NCBI GenBank assembly: GCA_004565275.1
Contig: SDOX01000008.1
Location: forward strand, 527,327 to 591,326
DNA length: 64,000 nt
From: Nannochloropsis salina CCMP1776
Lineage: Eukaryota > Sar > Eustigmatophyceae > Eustigmatales > Monodopsidaceae
Reading direction: 5' to 3'
In this document: one piece after another, positions 41,222 to 52,000 of the stretch
Layout: every line of letters starts with the position of its first letter
Position numbering within the stretch: position 1 is the stretch's first letter
Notes under the pieces: model-generated
Told to the model about the DNA's origin: nothing
Seen by the model: only the letters and a program-made list of their open reading frames with translations
Databases searched by the model: none
Program-made: the position numbers and the translations under genes

Positions 41222-42808
41222 ATGGATCCTGCTATCTCCGCCGCATCTAGTGCTAACGTCGGTTGGAATGACACTGCGATCATTACAAATCCGATCGCCT
41301 CTTCTGATTGGACCACAGAGGAGCACGCGAGATTTTTGGAAGGTCTCAAGCAGTATGGAAGGTCTTGGGAATCTATTTCAACCCTGCTTCTCCCAACCCG
41401 CACTCCCGAAGAGATTAAAAACTACGCCTCATTATATCTCGTGAACCAGCCGAAAGACTTGACCCCTCCCCGGACGGCGTCGACAAAAGGAAAGGATGGA
41501 GCGAGTGCTGCCCGAGCCAAGGAAGGTCATTGGACGGACGAGGAGCACGAATTCTTCCTGAAATGCTGGGCGAAGTACGGCAAATCGTGGAAAAAGATTT
41601 CCCAGGTCATGAAGACGCGCAGCAATGAACAGATTCGAACCCATGCTCAAAAGTACTTTACCAAACTGGATCAACTTCGGACGTGTGGGTACGAGGGCTC
41701 CTACACCATGGACGGTACGCGGCATTTGACCAAGACATTTTTAAAGAAGGCGCAATGTGAAGGCCGACTAGAGTCAGGTTCCTGGAGGTCGCGCTTCAAG
41801 CTAAAGAACCCTAGAGGAGTCGCCAAAAGGCACGCTAACCGCAGAAAAAAGGTCCTCGCACGAATTCGAGGGAGCAGCGGACGATCTCCATATGCCCATC
41901 GCCATTGGCGTTACGGGGATCATGTCGGAGAGGAGGGGGAGGAAGAAGGCGATGACGATGAGGAGGATGAGGTGAGTGGATCAGAGAGATTCGAGGGCGG
42001 ACATGATGCAACGTCTGTGTGTGGCACTTTACCTACCTACACAACCCGTAGTGGGCGCGTTGTCACGTTCAGCCGACCCTCCCAGCATGTACAAGACACC
42101 AATAGCGAGGCAGAGGAGAACGAAGAAAGATCACATACTACTGATGGGATATATGTAGGGGAGATGACCACTTATACGCACGATGAAAGTGCCTTGTCGG
42201 TGGAATCAGGAATGACAATTGACACCGGCGTCCACACGGGAAGGCTGGGGATGGCGATTGTCCGAGACGATGATGTGAAAGAGCATCATGCGCCCAAGGA
42301 GGGATATGAGGAGCTTTCTCGCGACGTCTCTGGCGTTTCGGCGTCTATTCCGACCCCGCGGACTATGGTAGATGTTTTGAGCGCTTTTACGATGGATCCG
42401 GAGGGCTTCCCTCAATGGGAGTATAGCGGGCGTCGGGAACAAGGCGCGTCATTGCATCCCTGGACAGAGAATGACACAGTGCCAGCTCGATCTGGCTCAG
42501 ATGTCTTCGAATCCTCGACAAAAAGTGTTCCTCAGGGATATGCTGCTCTCACGTCCTCCGTAAGCAGTGCTGCTACCAGTGCGGGCAGCAACTTTTCAGA
42601 CAGCAGCTGTGCTGATGGCTTGAAAACGCAGAGAGACGACATGGTTATGATGATGTGTAGCGCCGATGACAGCTTCTTCTGGGAATCCGAGAGCTACAAC
42701 GAGGAACAGGATGACGACAATAGCCTCACTCGGCCCCCTGTTTCACCTAACGCAGATGCGGCGAACGAGGAGTGGATATCCACATTCGAGCAAGTCCCCT
42801 TCATGTGA
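41222..42808 (+). CDS. MYB-related transcription factor, two SHAQKYF-type repeats
   Basis: 528 aa from the ATG at 41222 (MDPAISAASS). The frame is open further upstream to 40955, but that part is not protein-like. The first MYB/SANT repeat is at ~25-75 (DWTTEEHARFLEGLKQYG ... ISTLLLPTRTPEEIKNYASL), with a divergent third helix. The second is at ~101-150 (HWTDEEHEFFLKCWAKYG, SWKKISQVMKTRSNEQIR, THAQKYF), with the THAQKYF signature of single-repeat, circadian/REVEILLE-like MYBs. A basic Arg/Lys-rich segment, an acidic stretch (GEEGEEEGDDDEEDE), and long Ser/Thr/Asp/Glu-rich low-complexity regions typical of activation domains follow. Role: sequence-specific DNA binding; targets unknown. Confidence 0.85.
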   Translation: MDPAISAASSANVGWNDTAIITNPIASSDWTTEEHARFLEGLKQYGRSWESISTLLLPTRTPEEIKNYASLYLVNQPKDLTPPRTASTKGKDGASAARAKEGHWTDEEHEFFLKCWAKYGKSWKKISQVMKTRSNEQIRTHAQKYFTKLDQLRTCGYEGSYTMDGTRHLTKTFLKKAQCEGRLESGSWRSRFKLKNPRGVAKRHANRRKKVLARIRGSSGRSPYAHRHWRYGDHVGEEGEEEGDDDEEDEVSGSERFEGGHDATSVCGTLPTYTTRSGRVVTFSRPSQHVQDTNSEAEENEERSHTTDGIYVGEMTTYTHDESALSVESGMTIDTGVHTGRLGMAIVRDDDVKEHHAPKEGYEELSRDVSGVSASIPTPRTMVDVLSAFTMDPEGFPQWEYSGRREQGASLHPWTENDTVPARSGSDVFESSTKSVPQGYAALTSSVSSAATSAGSNFSDSSCADGLKTQRDDMVMMMCSADDSFFWESESYNEEQDDDNSLTRPPVSPNADAANEEWISTFEQVPFM

Positions 42809-43382
42809 ACCAAGCTGGGAAGGACAATATGCAATTAAAAAACTCAAGGTGGCGGGCAGGCAGAACTTAAATTAGAGACCACCTGATTGAAAAAGGATAC
42901 GTGGCTTAATCAGCGTTTCCGCCGCATGTGATACAGATGCTGGGTTGGGTTATGCATTATTACATTTTTTTTAAATATAGGAGTCTAATAGTTGCATGCC
43001 TGTGACGGAAAAGAGATCCTCCCTGAGTGTTGGTCTTACGCATTTTTTCTGTGCACTCGCATGTAAGACAACATGTATCAAAGGCAGGCATACAGCATAC
43101 AATAGATAGGGATGTATACTAAAACCGTGTGGATACTAGATAATAGACAAATTTAAGATATACAGGAAGGTATACAAGCAGGCTTTCGCCTATCGAGCGT
43201 ATGCCTGAAGTATATGCATCGATTTGTAAATGAAGCGCTCGTCCCCTGATCTGGCAAAACATTTCTAACGCAAATTAAAAAACAACACAGAATAAAAGGC
43301 GTCGGCCGTGACCTGAATGAAACAGCTTTCGCAGGTCAATCGAAAGCTTGGACCTCCTGACCTTTACAGTACATTTCTTTGT
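42809..43382. other. Intergenic region between convergent MYB and SEC6 genes
   Basis: A/T-rich, about 570 bp, likely 3' UTRs and polyadenylation signals (attaaaaaac at 42834). No gene or repeat was recognised. Confidence 0.4.
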
Positions 43383-46058
43383 TTACTTTTTGGCTTTGAG
43401 CCGCTTGACGCCAATAACTATTGCCTCTGCGTCCACCTCACTGTCAAAAGGCGAAAGCAAAAAGCGAGCCGAGAAGTTCCTGGGTGCCTCGGCTGCACCG
43501 TCATCTGGAAAATTTGACAGGTCAGCCTGTCCTCCCGCCCCTCTCAAAGTAGGACGGAAGGTACGCGCACAGTGCCTGTTTAAACGTTCTTTGAGATCCA
43601 ACCTCGTCTTGTCCTTGTCTCCTCTTAGGAAAGAGATCGCCAGCAAGGCATCCAGTCCCCATGGGCCGAACTCGCGAAGCAGCGCATCGGTGGCGTCTGT
43701 CTCTAGTGTCACGCCTCCTTCGAAAAGGTCTACAATGTGGTCGAGCACAGCCAGTTGCAACTCCAGTGCAGCCGGTTCCCGCAGCCCAGCGATCCTGAGC
43801 TGCTCCTCGTAGTCATCGAAGAAGATTGCCATTGCCTCTCGGTCGTTACGGAGCTTCTGTGCGACGACCAATGGATCTGCAAAAGGCCTCGACTTTAAGA
43901 CCGCCTTTTCGTCCTTGCCCTTGGCCCCGCCTCGTCGAAAGAAGAAGAAAAGATAAAGCGCCATGACTTTTTCCAAGCATTCTTTTACGAGCCGCGCGAA
44001 ATAAAAAGGAGGTAGCCAGACAGACAGGTCGCTGTAGTAGTCATGAAAGGTCATGGCTACCTTCTGCATCATCACGTCCACGCTATCCTCCCACTCCACC
44101 GTGAACAACTCTTCAGCGAATGCCTCCCGCACGTCCTCTAGAACCAGTTGCGTACATCCGGAATTTGCCTCATCGGCGATGCTGACGAAGCCATCTAGGA
44201 CATGGTCCACGGCCGCGTCCACCATTACCAGGTGCTCCTCGCTCAGCTTCCCCATCAGCCCTAGCTCCTCCCGAAATTCTTGGATCTTCTCCTGGAGGCG
44301 ATCGTAGTCGTTCACAGTCGCGCACATCATCTCTAGAGTTATCGGGTCGCCCTCTCTCTGGCGCTCTCTAGCCATTGTTGTGGGGAACGCGAGTGCCAAT
44401 TTCTTGTCCCGCAGCGCCGTCAGGGTCTCCTCCAAGATGGTTTTGATCACGTTCAAACAGACCACAATGACCGCACACATATTATCGGCAGAGAGTTTGG
44501 AAAGCGCAACCAACACCTGGAGATGGATGATGTTGAAGAAATCCTCAGGAGTGCTTGTGATCGGTTGCCCGGCCGAGTTCACGGCCACCTCCTGAACGCG
44601 ATTCAGTATGTTCGTGAACCATTCGGTCATTTGAATGCGGACACGGACAAGGTATTCCTGTAAGCAGACGGACAGCGCCTGTACAAATTCCGAACACGGC
44701 GTCCGGGCGCCAAGGTGCACAATGGCCTGGTTGTAGTAATCAAGCCACTCCATCAATTGCAATAGTTCCCCCTGATCCAATTTCGAGAAGCCTCCTTGAT
44801 ACAATTTACAAATTTCTTTCACCAAACATTGCTCGTATTGCATCCTAAAGGTGTCCATAACCATGTAGTCGTCAGGAAAGCAGGGTGCTACCTCGGCTTT
44901 CAGATAGTTGAGATCGACCAAAATACGGGTGGCCGCGCCGAGCGTAGCCGCAAAGACGTCCGGCTGCACATGCGAAGCTTCTCCCGCGGTTGTCACGCTG
45001 GCTTCCTTGGCGATCGCCTCTGCTTGGGTCTGGGCGAACATGACCGAGGCCCGATCATCTACCCTCTGCTTCAGCTTGGACATCAGATCCGCTCGTAGGT
45101 CCTCCAGCAACGAGAGCGCGACGGCTTCCTCCACGTCCTCTGAATTCTTCTCGGCACGTTCTCGGGCACGCGTTGCTTTTTGCTTCTGGAATGCTGCGTG
45201 CATGTCCACAATCTCCAAAGTGGAGGTCAAAATGCGGGGGTCGAGTTGTACAATCTCAAAGCAATTCGAAATGTTGTCAAAAATCTTCTTCCGAATGGCA
45301 TCCAGCAGCTTTTTGACCTCCTCCAGGTGGATCCCGAAGGTAGCTTGCATGCGGTCCCCCACAGAGACGACACGTGAGGGGCCTCCGGTGCCGGACGTGG
45401 ATGGAGGCGGAGCCATCGTCTTACTCCCCTGTTGGACTTTCAGCTCCCGCAAAAGCTCGTCTCGCCACAGCTCCAATTGCTGTCCTTCCAAATACACTTG
45501 ACGGAGCTGCATGGGCTGCTTCTCTAAGAGCCCGACGAGATGATCCACTCGTGCAGGCAAGTTTGCGTAGTAAGTGACTTCTTTGAGCGTTCGCTCCAAG
45601 TTTTTGCGAGCCCGATTAATCAATTTCAATCGCGGGTAAGCGTCGAACAAGACTTTACCTTGCTCACCTGCCTTGCGACAGAGTTCATACATGCCCTCAA
45701 ATTCACCGCGAACTGCGACCATCTGGTCATTTGCCGTCTGGATCACGTCCATGGAGCGCTTGACTCCATCGAGTTTGACCTGAACCATTCCGCTGAGTTG
45801 CAATTCCAGGGAAGAGAGCTTCTTTTTATAATCATTCCGGAGCTCTGGTAAGTCATCTAGCTGTACCTGTTCACAAAATTTCTTTTTAATGATCTTGCTG
45901 GCCTTCTCAAACGCCTCCGCGTCTAATTTGGAAATTGTGCCAGCCATTGTCGTTGTGTTGCTTCGTGTGCTTGGCGGCCCCTCTGCTGACGTGCGGAGGG
46001 CTGGCATGACATTGCTGTTTCCGCTTTTCCCGGTTCTGCCCATTCCAGTCTGTGCCAT
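43383..46058 (-). CDS. SEC6: Exocyst complex subunit SEC6 (EXOC3)
   Basis: Single exon, 891 aa from MAQTGMG (ATG at 46058); an alternative in-frame Met lies at MAGTISK nearby, and the frame opens further upstream to 46121. The N-terminal half is coiled coil: FCEQVQLDDLPELRNDYKKK, ANDQMVAVRGEFEGMYELCR and FDAYPRLKLINRARKNLERT, matching the Sec6 N-terminus. The C-terminal half is the Sec6 helical-bundle region, including LMEWLDYYNQAIVHLGA, RVRIQMTEWFTNIL, VECLEKVMALYLF-like KECLEKVMALYLFFFF, and DDYEEQLRIAGLREPA. SEC6 is a core exocyst subunit tethering secretory vesicles to the plasma membrane. It shares a short promoter region with TRAPPC6. Confidence 0.93.
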   Translation of the reverse strand: MAQTGMGRTGKSGNSNVMPALRTSAEGPPSTRSNTTTMAGTISKLDAEAFEKASKIIKKKFCEQVQLDDLPELRNDYKKKLSSLELQLSGMVQVKLDGVKRSMDVIQTANDQMVAVRGEFEGMYELCRKAGEQGKVLFDAYPRLKLINRARKNLERTLKEVTYYANLPARVDHLVGLLEKQPMQLRQVYLEGQQLELWRDELLRELKVQQGSKTMAPPPSTSGTGGPSRVVSVGDRMQATFGIHLEEVKKLLDAIRKKIFDNISNCFEIVQLDPRILTSTLEIVDMHAAFQKQKATRARERAEKNSEDVEEAVALSLLEDLRADLMSKLKQRVDDRASVMFAQTQAEAIAKEASVTTAGEASHVQPDVFAATLGAATRILVDLNYLKAEVAPCFPDDYMVMDTFRMQYEQCLVKEICKLYQGGFSKLDQGELLQLMEWLDYYNQAIVHLGARTPCSEFVQALSVCLQEYLVRVRIQMTEWFTNILNRVQEVAVNSAGQPITSTPEDFFNIIHLQVLVALSKLSADNMCAVIVVCLNVIKTILEETLTALRDKKLALAFPTTMARERQREGDPITLEMMCATVNDYDRLQEKIQEFREELGLMGKLSEEHLVMVDAAVDHVLDGFVSIADEANSGCTQLVLEDVREAFAEELFTVEWEDSVDVMMQKVAMTFHDYYSDLSVWLPPFYFARLVKECLEKVMALYLFFFFRRGGAKGKDEKAVLKSRPFADPLVVAQKLRNDREAMAIFFDDYEEQLRIAGLREPAALELQLAVLDHIVDLFEGGVTLETDATDALLREFGPWGLDALLAISFLRGDKDKTRLDLKERLNRHCARTFRPTLRGAGGQADLSNFPDDGAAEAPRNFSARFLLSPFDSEVDAEAIVIGVKRLKAKK

Positions 46059-46357
46059 GGCCACACTGTGAAGAAATTGTAGAATGTGAGGGTGTGAAAC
46101 AAGCCCCAATTCATGTCGCACAAGGAAAAAGTCGTTCTCCGGATGGGGCCATGCAATGGGCTCGAGACTTGAAGTTTTGACGGCGAGGCCGGGTCTGTCC
46201 TCCAGTCCGTCTTCAGATCACACTTTGTGCCTATCTGCATTTCAACGCGTGCACGTGGAGCCTCATGAATCGACGTACATTTCTATTTCTTATTACTCTT
46301 GTCCCTTACCCCTTCGCCGTTCCAAAAATCGCGGTCTATAGAATACAGATCACAAAG
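46059..46357. promoter_or_regulatory. Bidirectional promoter region of SEC6 and TRAPPC6
   Basis: Only 299 bp separates the two divergent start codons, and both products are subunits of vesicle-tethering complexes. No specific element was recognised. Confidence 0.5.
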
Positions 46358-46948
46358 ATGGCGGCCGACCTCCTCAAGAAGCCGTCTTCGACGTCGTCCC
46401 AGCACCAGAACAAAAAAGTGGAATGCGCAGACTCTCTTTTTGACTACCTTTTTGCTGCAATGATCGATACTTTGCGCACAGGTGGTGATCAAGGCCCGCG
46501 AAAGGAAGAGCTGCTGGCAGAGACAGTGCGGGCTATCGGATTTGACGTGGGCTATCGCTTGGCTGAGTCTATTGCACAGGGGCGAGTGCTCGCGGCGGAG
46601 TCATTGGAGGTGAATGTCATGAAGTTCATTTGCAAGGAATTTTGGATTGAAATATTCAAAAAGCAAATTGATAAGCTCCAGACTAACAACCAAGGGGTGT
46701 TTGTCCTGCGGGACGCCAAATTTCGATGGCTAGCTCCCTTCACAGCCAACGATGAATCAACTCGACGGGCAGCGGCCACTGTATTGAACTTTCCGTGTGG
46801 ACTGATAAAAGGCGCCTTAGAAAATCTCGGAATTAATTCCACGGTGCAGGCAGAAGTGGCTCCTGCCGTGCCCTCATGCTCCTTCACCATTAAAATTAGA
46901 CGGAGCGGAAGTGGCAGCTCGAGCAGCGCTCCACTCTCCGCACGATGA
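46358..46948 (+). CDS. TRAPPC6: TRAPP complex subunit TRAPPC6/Trs33
   Basis: Single exon, 196 aa from MAADLLKK; the frame opens at 46265 but the upstream part looks like 5' UTR. Bet3/Trs33-family features are seen: SLFDYLFAAMIDTLRT at the start, AIGFDVGYRLAESIAQGRVL, VMKFICKEFWIEIFKKQIDK, NNQGVFVLRDAKFRWLAPF, and LNFPCGLIKGALENLGINST, which is the conserved FPCGLIRGAL segment. TRAPPC6 pairs with Bet3 in the TRAPP core that activates Rab1/Ypt1 in ER-Golgi traffic. A Ser-rich C-terminal tail ends the protein. It converges with PSMB1, 238 bp apart. Confidence 0.92.
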   Translation: MAADLLKKPSSTSSQHQNKKVECADSLFDYLFAAMIDTLRTGGDQGPRKEELLAETVRAIGFDVGYRLAESIAQGRVLAAESLEVNVMKFICKEFWIEIFKKQIDKLQTNNQGVFVLRDAKFRWLAPFTANDESTRRAAATVLNFPCGLIKGALENLGINSTVQAEVAPAVPSCSFTIKIRRSGSGSSSSAPLSAR

Positions 46949-47186
46949 GTCCAGCACAATTCAACCCTGTACAGAGCCATATCAAAATCCACAGAAAGAA
47001 AAAAAGGCATCGTGCTGCACAGAGCCGGCAATTCGCGTCGATCTGCACGCGGTGGTGCCACGGGCCATCAAAACCTTTCTTTCTAGGTGCCTTTTTCTTC
47101 CTTTACCATTGCTCTGCCTCTCGACATCAACAAACCCCTCAGTTCCTCCCGTACGTTCCTCCACTGACCCCGATACGACTCTTGGT

Positions 47187-48256
47187 CTAGTCGCGTTTTA
47201 ACTCGAACGTCTCAGTGGTTACGCCGGCCGCGGTAATGACGCTAATGGTAACGGCATCTCCAGTGTAGATGTCTCGCTCGCCCGCCGTCAAGAAGGCGTC
47301 CTTGCAAATCGCCACGATGTCCGCGGCAGTGTACTCGGGCTTCGGGTCCTGTCTGTTCTTGAAGCCCACGATGTTGTCCATCACGGGGATGACGAACGCC
47401 TGCCCCGACCCGCTGGCCGAGTATTCAACCCTTTCATGCGAGCCCACCGCGTCATAGGAGAAGACGCAACCTTTACCCTCGTCATCCACCCCCGCCAAGA
47501 CGTTGAAGGCATAGTAAGGGAAAAATCGCCTGTAGTAGAGTGTGTTCCCCAAGAGTTGCGCGACGGCGGGCGTGCTGATTTCCTTCCCGTTGTCGTGCTC
47601 GTACATGCGGAGGCGCATGTCAAGCACCTGTTGGAGGGTCCGCACGTCCGTAAGACAACCTGCCGAGGCTAGCACTGTCTTGCTTGTACTGTTCGTGGGG
47701 GGGAGTATGGTGGACAAAACCTGAGCTGGCGTACAAGAACAGGGAAGCAGGGCAACCATACGTACAGTTTGCATAGCTTGGGGACGTTCCGGGACAAAAT
47801 CTCATAGCCCGTGCTAAGGCGCGTATCTCCTGCTACCACAGCGAAGTCCTTGCCTGCGATGGCGAGGCAGGTACTGTTTGGTTGTGTTAGTGAGAAATGA
47901 CGTTGCCATGGGTAATCCTTTTTGTGTGCTGAAATGCTCCGGTTCCTCTACATGCCCCCTTTAGTACGAAACAAGACATGTTGGCCGTCGTAGCTTACCC
48001 GCCGTTGAAGTCGTATGGAGAGAAGCGGCGCTCGTAGGGTGCTTGTGTGACACCATGGTCGATACTGCCATCGTCGTGACTTGTCGTTACTGTTGCTCCT
48101 GAACCAAGGCGGGCTGCTCCTTCAGTAGACCAGATGGACGGAACTGGGCCCGATTGTTGCGCCCTTACACCAGTGTATTAAATGGAGAATGAGTAAGCGA
48201 GCGGAAGTGAAAGAAAATAAAGGAAGGAGGATAACTTACTTCATATGTGTGGTCAT
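47187..48256 (-). CDS. PSMB1: 20S proteasome subunit beta-6 (PSMB1/Pre7), four exons
   Basis: Reconstructed exons are 48256-48240, 48163-47999, 47873-47766 and 47688-47187, giving 263 aa. The first coding exon is only 17 bp (MTTHM plus two bases). Joins read THMK|AQQSGP, DFNG|GTCLAIAG and [13 protein letters not shown]; donors are gtaagt, gtaagc and gtacgt. [69 protein letters not shown] and ERDIYTGDA match PSMB1. As in other PSMB1 proteins there is no catalytic Thr after the propeptide, so this is a structural beta subunit. It acts in the 20S core for protein turnover. Confidence 0.94.
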
Positions 48257-49034
48257 TTTTCCCGTTGCAGGACGGTGCGAAGAACGGGACTAGTCTAGTG
48301 ATTTCCTCGCCTTGCCTACGGGGTAAAGACAAAGTGGAAAAAGCGAGGGGATAAGCATGTGATATCGTTACATTAACACACGCCTACATGACATTTCGAA
48401 CTCTTCGCAGACCTCCTCATGGCCTTGTCTTCCAATGTTTAGGCCGTCCTAGTAGGCGAGGAAGGCATTCGACTTCTGGCCATGTCTCTCACTTTGTTTG
48501 GCGATGGTGTTTCTCGCTTGGCCCCCCGACCCAGCAACGCAACACTCTGCACAACGCCACGGTGAAGAGAGATTCGGTTGAACGAGCCATTTTCGACGGA
48601 CGATTGCTGATGCATTTTGACGGGTCTCATGTTTTATTGAAGTGGATGGCGCTGTTTGTAAATGTCTTTCCCAACTTTCCCCCCATTAAAGAGTAGCTAG
48701 GGGTAGGTGCTCCGTGCTAGGATCAGTATGTATGCCCCTCTTTCATATTAATTAATGCTTCATTTAATCAAGCGGATAGCTTTCCACAGTTTTTGAGCCA
48801 GTCACTCTGCTTCTATTGTGAGGCGAGGAGGCTCTCTGACGCCGGATTATGTCGTTGCTTTCTTGCTACTAGAATTATCTCGTGATTTCTTCTCAATCCA
48901 CCTCAAGCGCAGATTAAGTGTACATGGTTATATGGTGTGCTGTCTCGGCTCAAACAACGACTTCCTCCTCCTCCCGCACCCAACGCTCCTCTGACCCTCA
49001 CTGGTTTCATTTCTCCCGCTCTCCGAGCGCGACT
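48257..49034. other. Intergenic region between PSMB1 and EDC4
   Basis: Includes the PSMB1 promoter and the EDC4 3' side. A plus-strand 102-codon frame (48388-48696) has no recognisable family and no supporting context. No other structure was seen. Confidence 0.4.
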
Positions 49035-52000
49035 TTAGGAACCCCGAGCCAGATTTTGAATGGCTTTCTGAACCATTTTAAAGTCTTTTACAAGCTGGGG
49101 GTGACCCAACGCTGCCACTTCAGGTGCCGCCTCGTTGAAGTTCCTGATGAGTTCTGGACACACCTCCCCAAGATACGAACCGATAACCGCGTCCTTGGGA
49201 TCAACCGCCAGGACCAGCTCTTGCATCCATTCAAGTTTCTGTGCCGTGTGTTTCCCCAGCTGGAAAGTCAGCTGCTGGAGAAGGCAAAACATGGTAGGCT
49301 GAGAGAGCATGGGTGGTTCAGAGTCAAAGATGTCGTCCTTGGGGGCTTCCGAGCAGAGCCACAGGAGCAGGTCCAGGTCCTGAGAGGAGAGCACGCTGAC
49401 AAAAACGTCCTCGAAACGTCCTGCCCGTACATCGCGCAGCAATTCCTCTTTATGCCCCCCGGGGACGAGCGAAGCGGGCGCGGCGGGGACCGCCTCCGAC
49501 CCCTTCCTGCCAGCGCCCCTCCCAAGCCATCCCCCCCCAAAGCCGCCCGCAAACTCCACGGTGTCACCGTTCTCCATGCGAGAACTTAGCGCTGATAGTT
49601 GAGCGGAGAGGGCCTCCAGCGCCGACGAGACTGAGGCCAGCTCGGCGCGCACCTGAGCTACCTCGCCCTTGACCTCGGTCAGCGCCGCGGCTCCCGCGCC
49701 GTTCAGGCCCTGCCCCGGCCCTGCATCGGATCGTGCGGCAGCGATGTTCTTGCTCAGACCCTCCTTCATCTGCGCGAACATCCGTTGCGTCGTGCTTTGC
49801 ATGGCCGGTATCAACATGTCTTGGAAGCACTGCTTGAAAGAGCTGCTGATGGGATCTTTCACCGCCTGGCCCAGCCCCGTCACGACTGCCCCTTGCACTT
49901 GACCCGGGACGTCGCCCAGCTCTGCCGCAATCACGCTTTTGATTGCCCTCGCAATTCTCTCCTCCACCCCCCCCATGGCCTCGGCAATCGCCTCCTTGGT
50001 CCTCCGGCTTACCACCTCCCCCATCCCTGCCTCCATATCGGCCCTTCCCCCAGGCTCCGGTGCCCCTTTCCTCCCGCTTCCCTCGCCCAAAATCGTCCGT
50101 CTTGCAGGCGCCCGCCCGCTGGACGGCGTGTGGACTGAAGCGACGGGTGTCGCGGAGGTTACCTCCGACGGAGGTCGAGAGAGAGGAACCGATGTCCCCC
50201 CAACGTCCCGACTCGCTTGGCCCGAAGTCGCCTGCCCGCTCTGTCCCCCGCTCGCCTCCCCCGCATCCTCCCCACCCCCGCCGGCGTTTGCATTGCCCAG
50301 GATCTTCTCCTCGGTCGTATGCGTCCCGCCTGTCTGCCTCTCCTCCGTGCCTGACGCCGCCACGCTCTGTGTGCTCGCTGCCTCCCATGCCTGGCGCCCA
50401 CTCCCCGAAGCCAGGGACTGGGCCTTCAGAGGGTCGGTCGTGCTGCTGCTGCTTCCTGCCGCCTGGCTGGCTTGCATGAGCATTTGGAGGATGGCAGGCG
50501 GCTGCGACGGAGGTGAGGGGTTCGGGGAGGGCGGCTCGGAGCGTCCTACGGGAGCCGCGGCATCCGCAGAGCCGGTGTTGGGAAGGGTGCTGGCGCTTGG
50601 CAGACAGTCTTTCGGCCGCAGGTGGTAAAATTGGATCGCTTGCGTTTGCACACAGTACGCATGGATCTCAGAGGCCCCCGACCGGCCCGACCGGCCTTCG
50701 TGAGCGTCCACCCCCACCCCCTCGAGTGCCAACAGACTCAGCACGGGGTGTTTCAATTGGTAGGGGGTCAGTCGGTCCACTTTGGCCGTGCTCGGTCCCA
50801 ACACAACGTGGGCGACGTAGAGCAAAGGCCGGGCGGCGTCGGCGAGCAACAGGAACTCCCCCGTCCGGTCCACCTCCAAGTGGAAAGCGCGAGTGCCCCT
50901 GCCCGCGTCCCGGTCGGGGGGGGGAGGGGCGAAGGTCAGTGTCTGGGTGTTGATGGGCGAAAGCGTGGTCCAGGCCCGGAAAAGCTTGATCTCGCTCGCT
51001 TGCTTCCCGCCCGTGACCACGAAGACCTTCTCCCCGGTCGCCGGCCCCCCTGTCCGGTGTAAAAACAGGGCCCGGGAGACCGGCTCCCCCCGGTATGGCT
51101 GCCATCGCCCCATCGCCACCTGAGACTCTACTTCCCACACACGGGCCCAGCCGTCTTCCCCGGCTGTGACCAGGTACTTCCCGTCCTTGGAAAAACTCAG
51201 GTCCAAGCACTGGTTTGCGGCCGTCAGGCACCACTCCGGCATCAGATCAGCAACTCCTGTGGCCGCGACAACTTTGGCGGGATCTCCGACCCGGCCCCCT
51301 CTCTGCTGAATAAGCTTTTGGGTGTTGATCAAGGCAACTTCTCCCTTGGGAGCCACCACGGCTAGCATGTGTACTTGCGTGGGATGCCAGACGACCCGCT
51401 GCAGATCCACTCCTGTTACGGCCAAAAGGGGCACCGACGTCAAGCTTTTGTCTGCGGCCGATTCCGTGATCGTCCACAGGTAAAAAGAGCCGTCTCTACC
51501 CAAAGACGCGAGCATACACGTTGACCGGCTCGCGAATGCCATGTCAATGACGGGTTTCTTATGACCCTTGAGTAAAGTGCGCTGCACCGTCTGCCGATTG
51601 ATCCCTCGGATGTGGCCGTCCTTGATGGCGTAACATATGTACGCATCGGAGACTGCGATTAGCCGACCGCTCCCGTAGGCAGCTTCAGAATTGTAGAAGG
51701 CTATAGGGGTGCACTGCGGATGCGGCAACCCGTCCTGGGGAGTGGAGAACGTGAATGACGGGGTGTTCACTTCCATGCCTGCTACAATACCCGAAGCACC
51801 TTCGTCATCTCCACTTCTGGCAGCGGCCGCTGAGGAAACAGAACTCGAGGCACTTGACAGGGATGAGGACGGCAGTGGCCCGGCCTTGCTTTGGGAGGAG
51901 CTTCGAGTGATGGTAGTGGTGGTGACCGCGGCACTGAGCCCCTGCAATGGAGCAGGTGCTTGCGTTGCGCCCGAAATCTCCCCTCCCCCCGATGATTTCT

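Noticed and set aside
48388-48696. 102-codon plus-strand frame
   Set aside because: No recognisable features and compositionally ordinary intergenic sequence.
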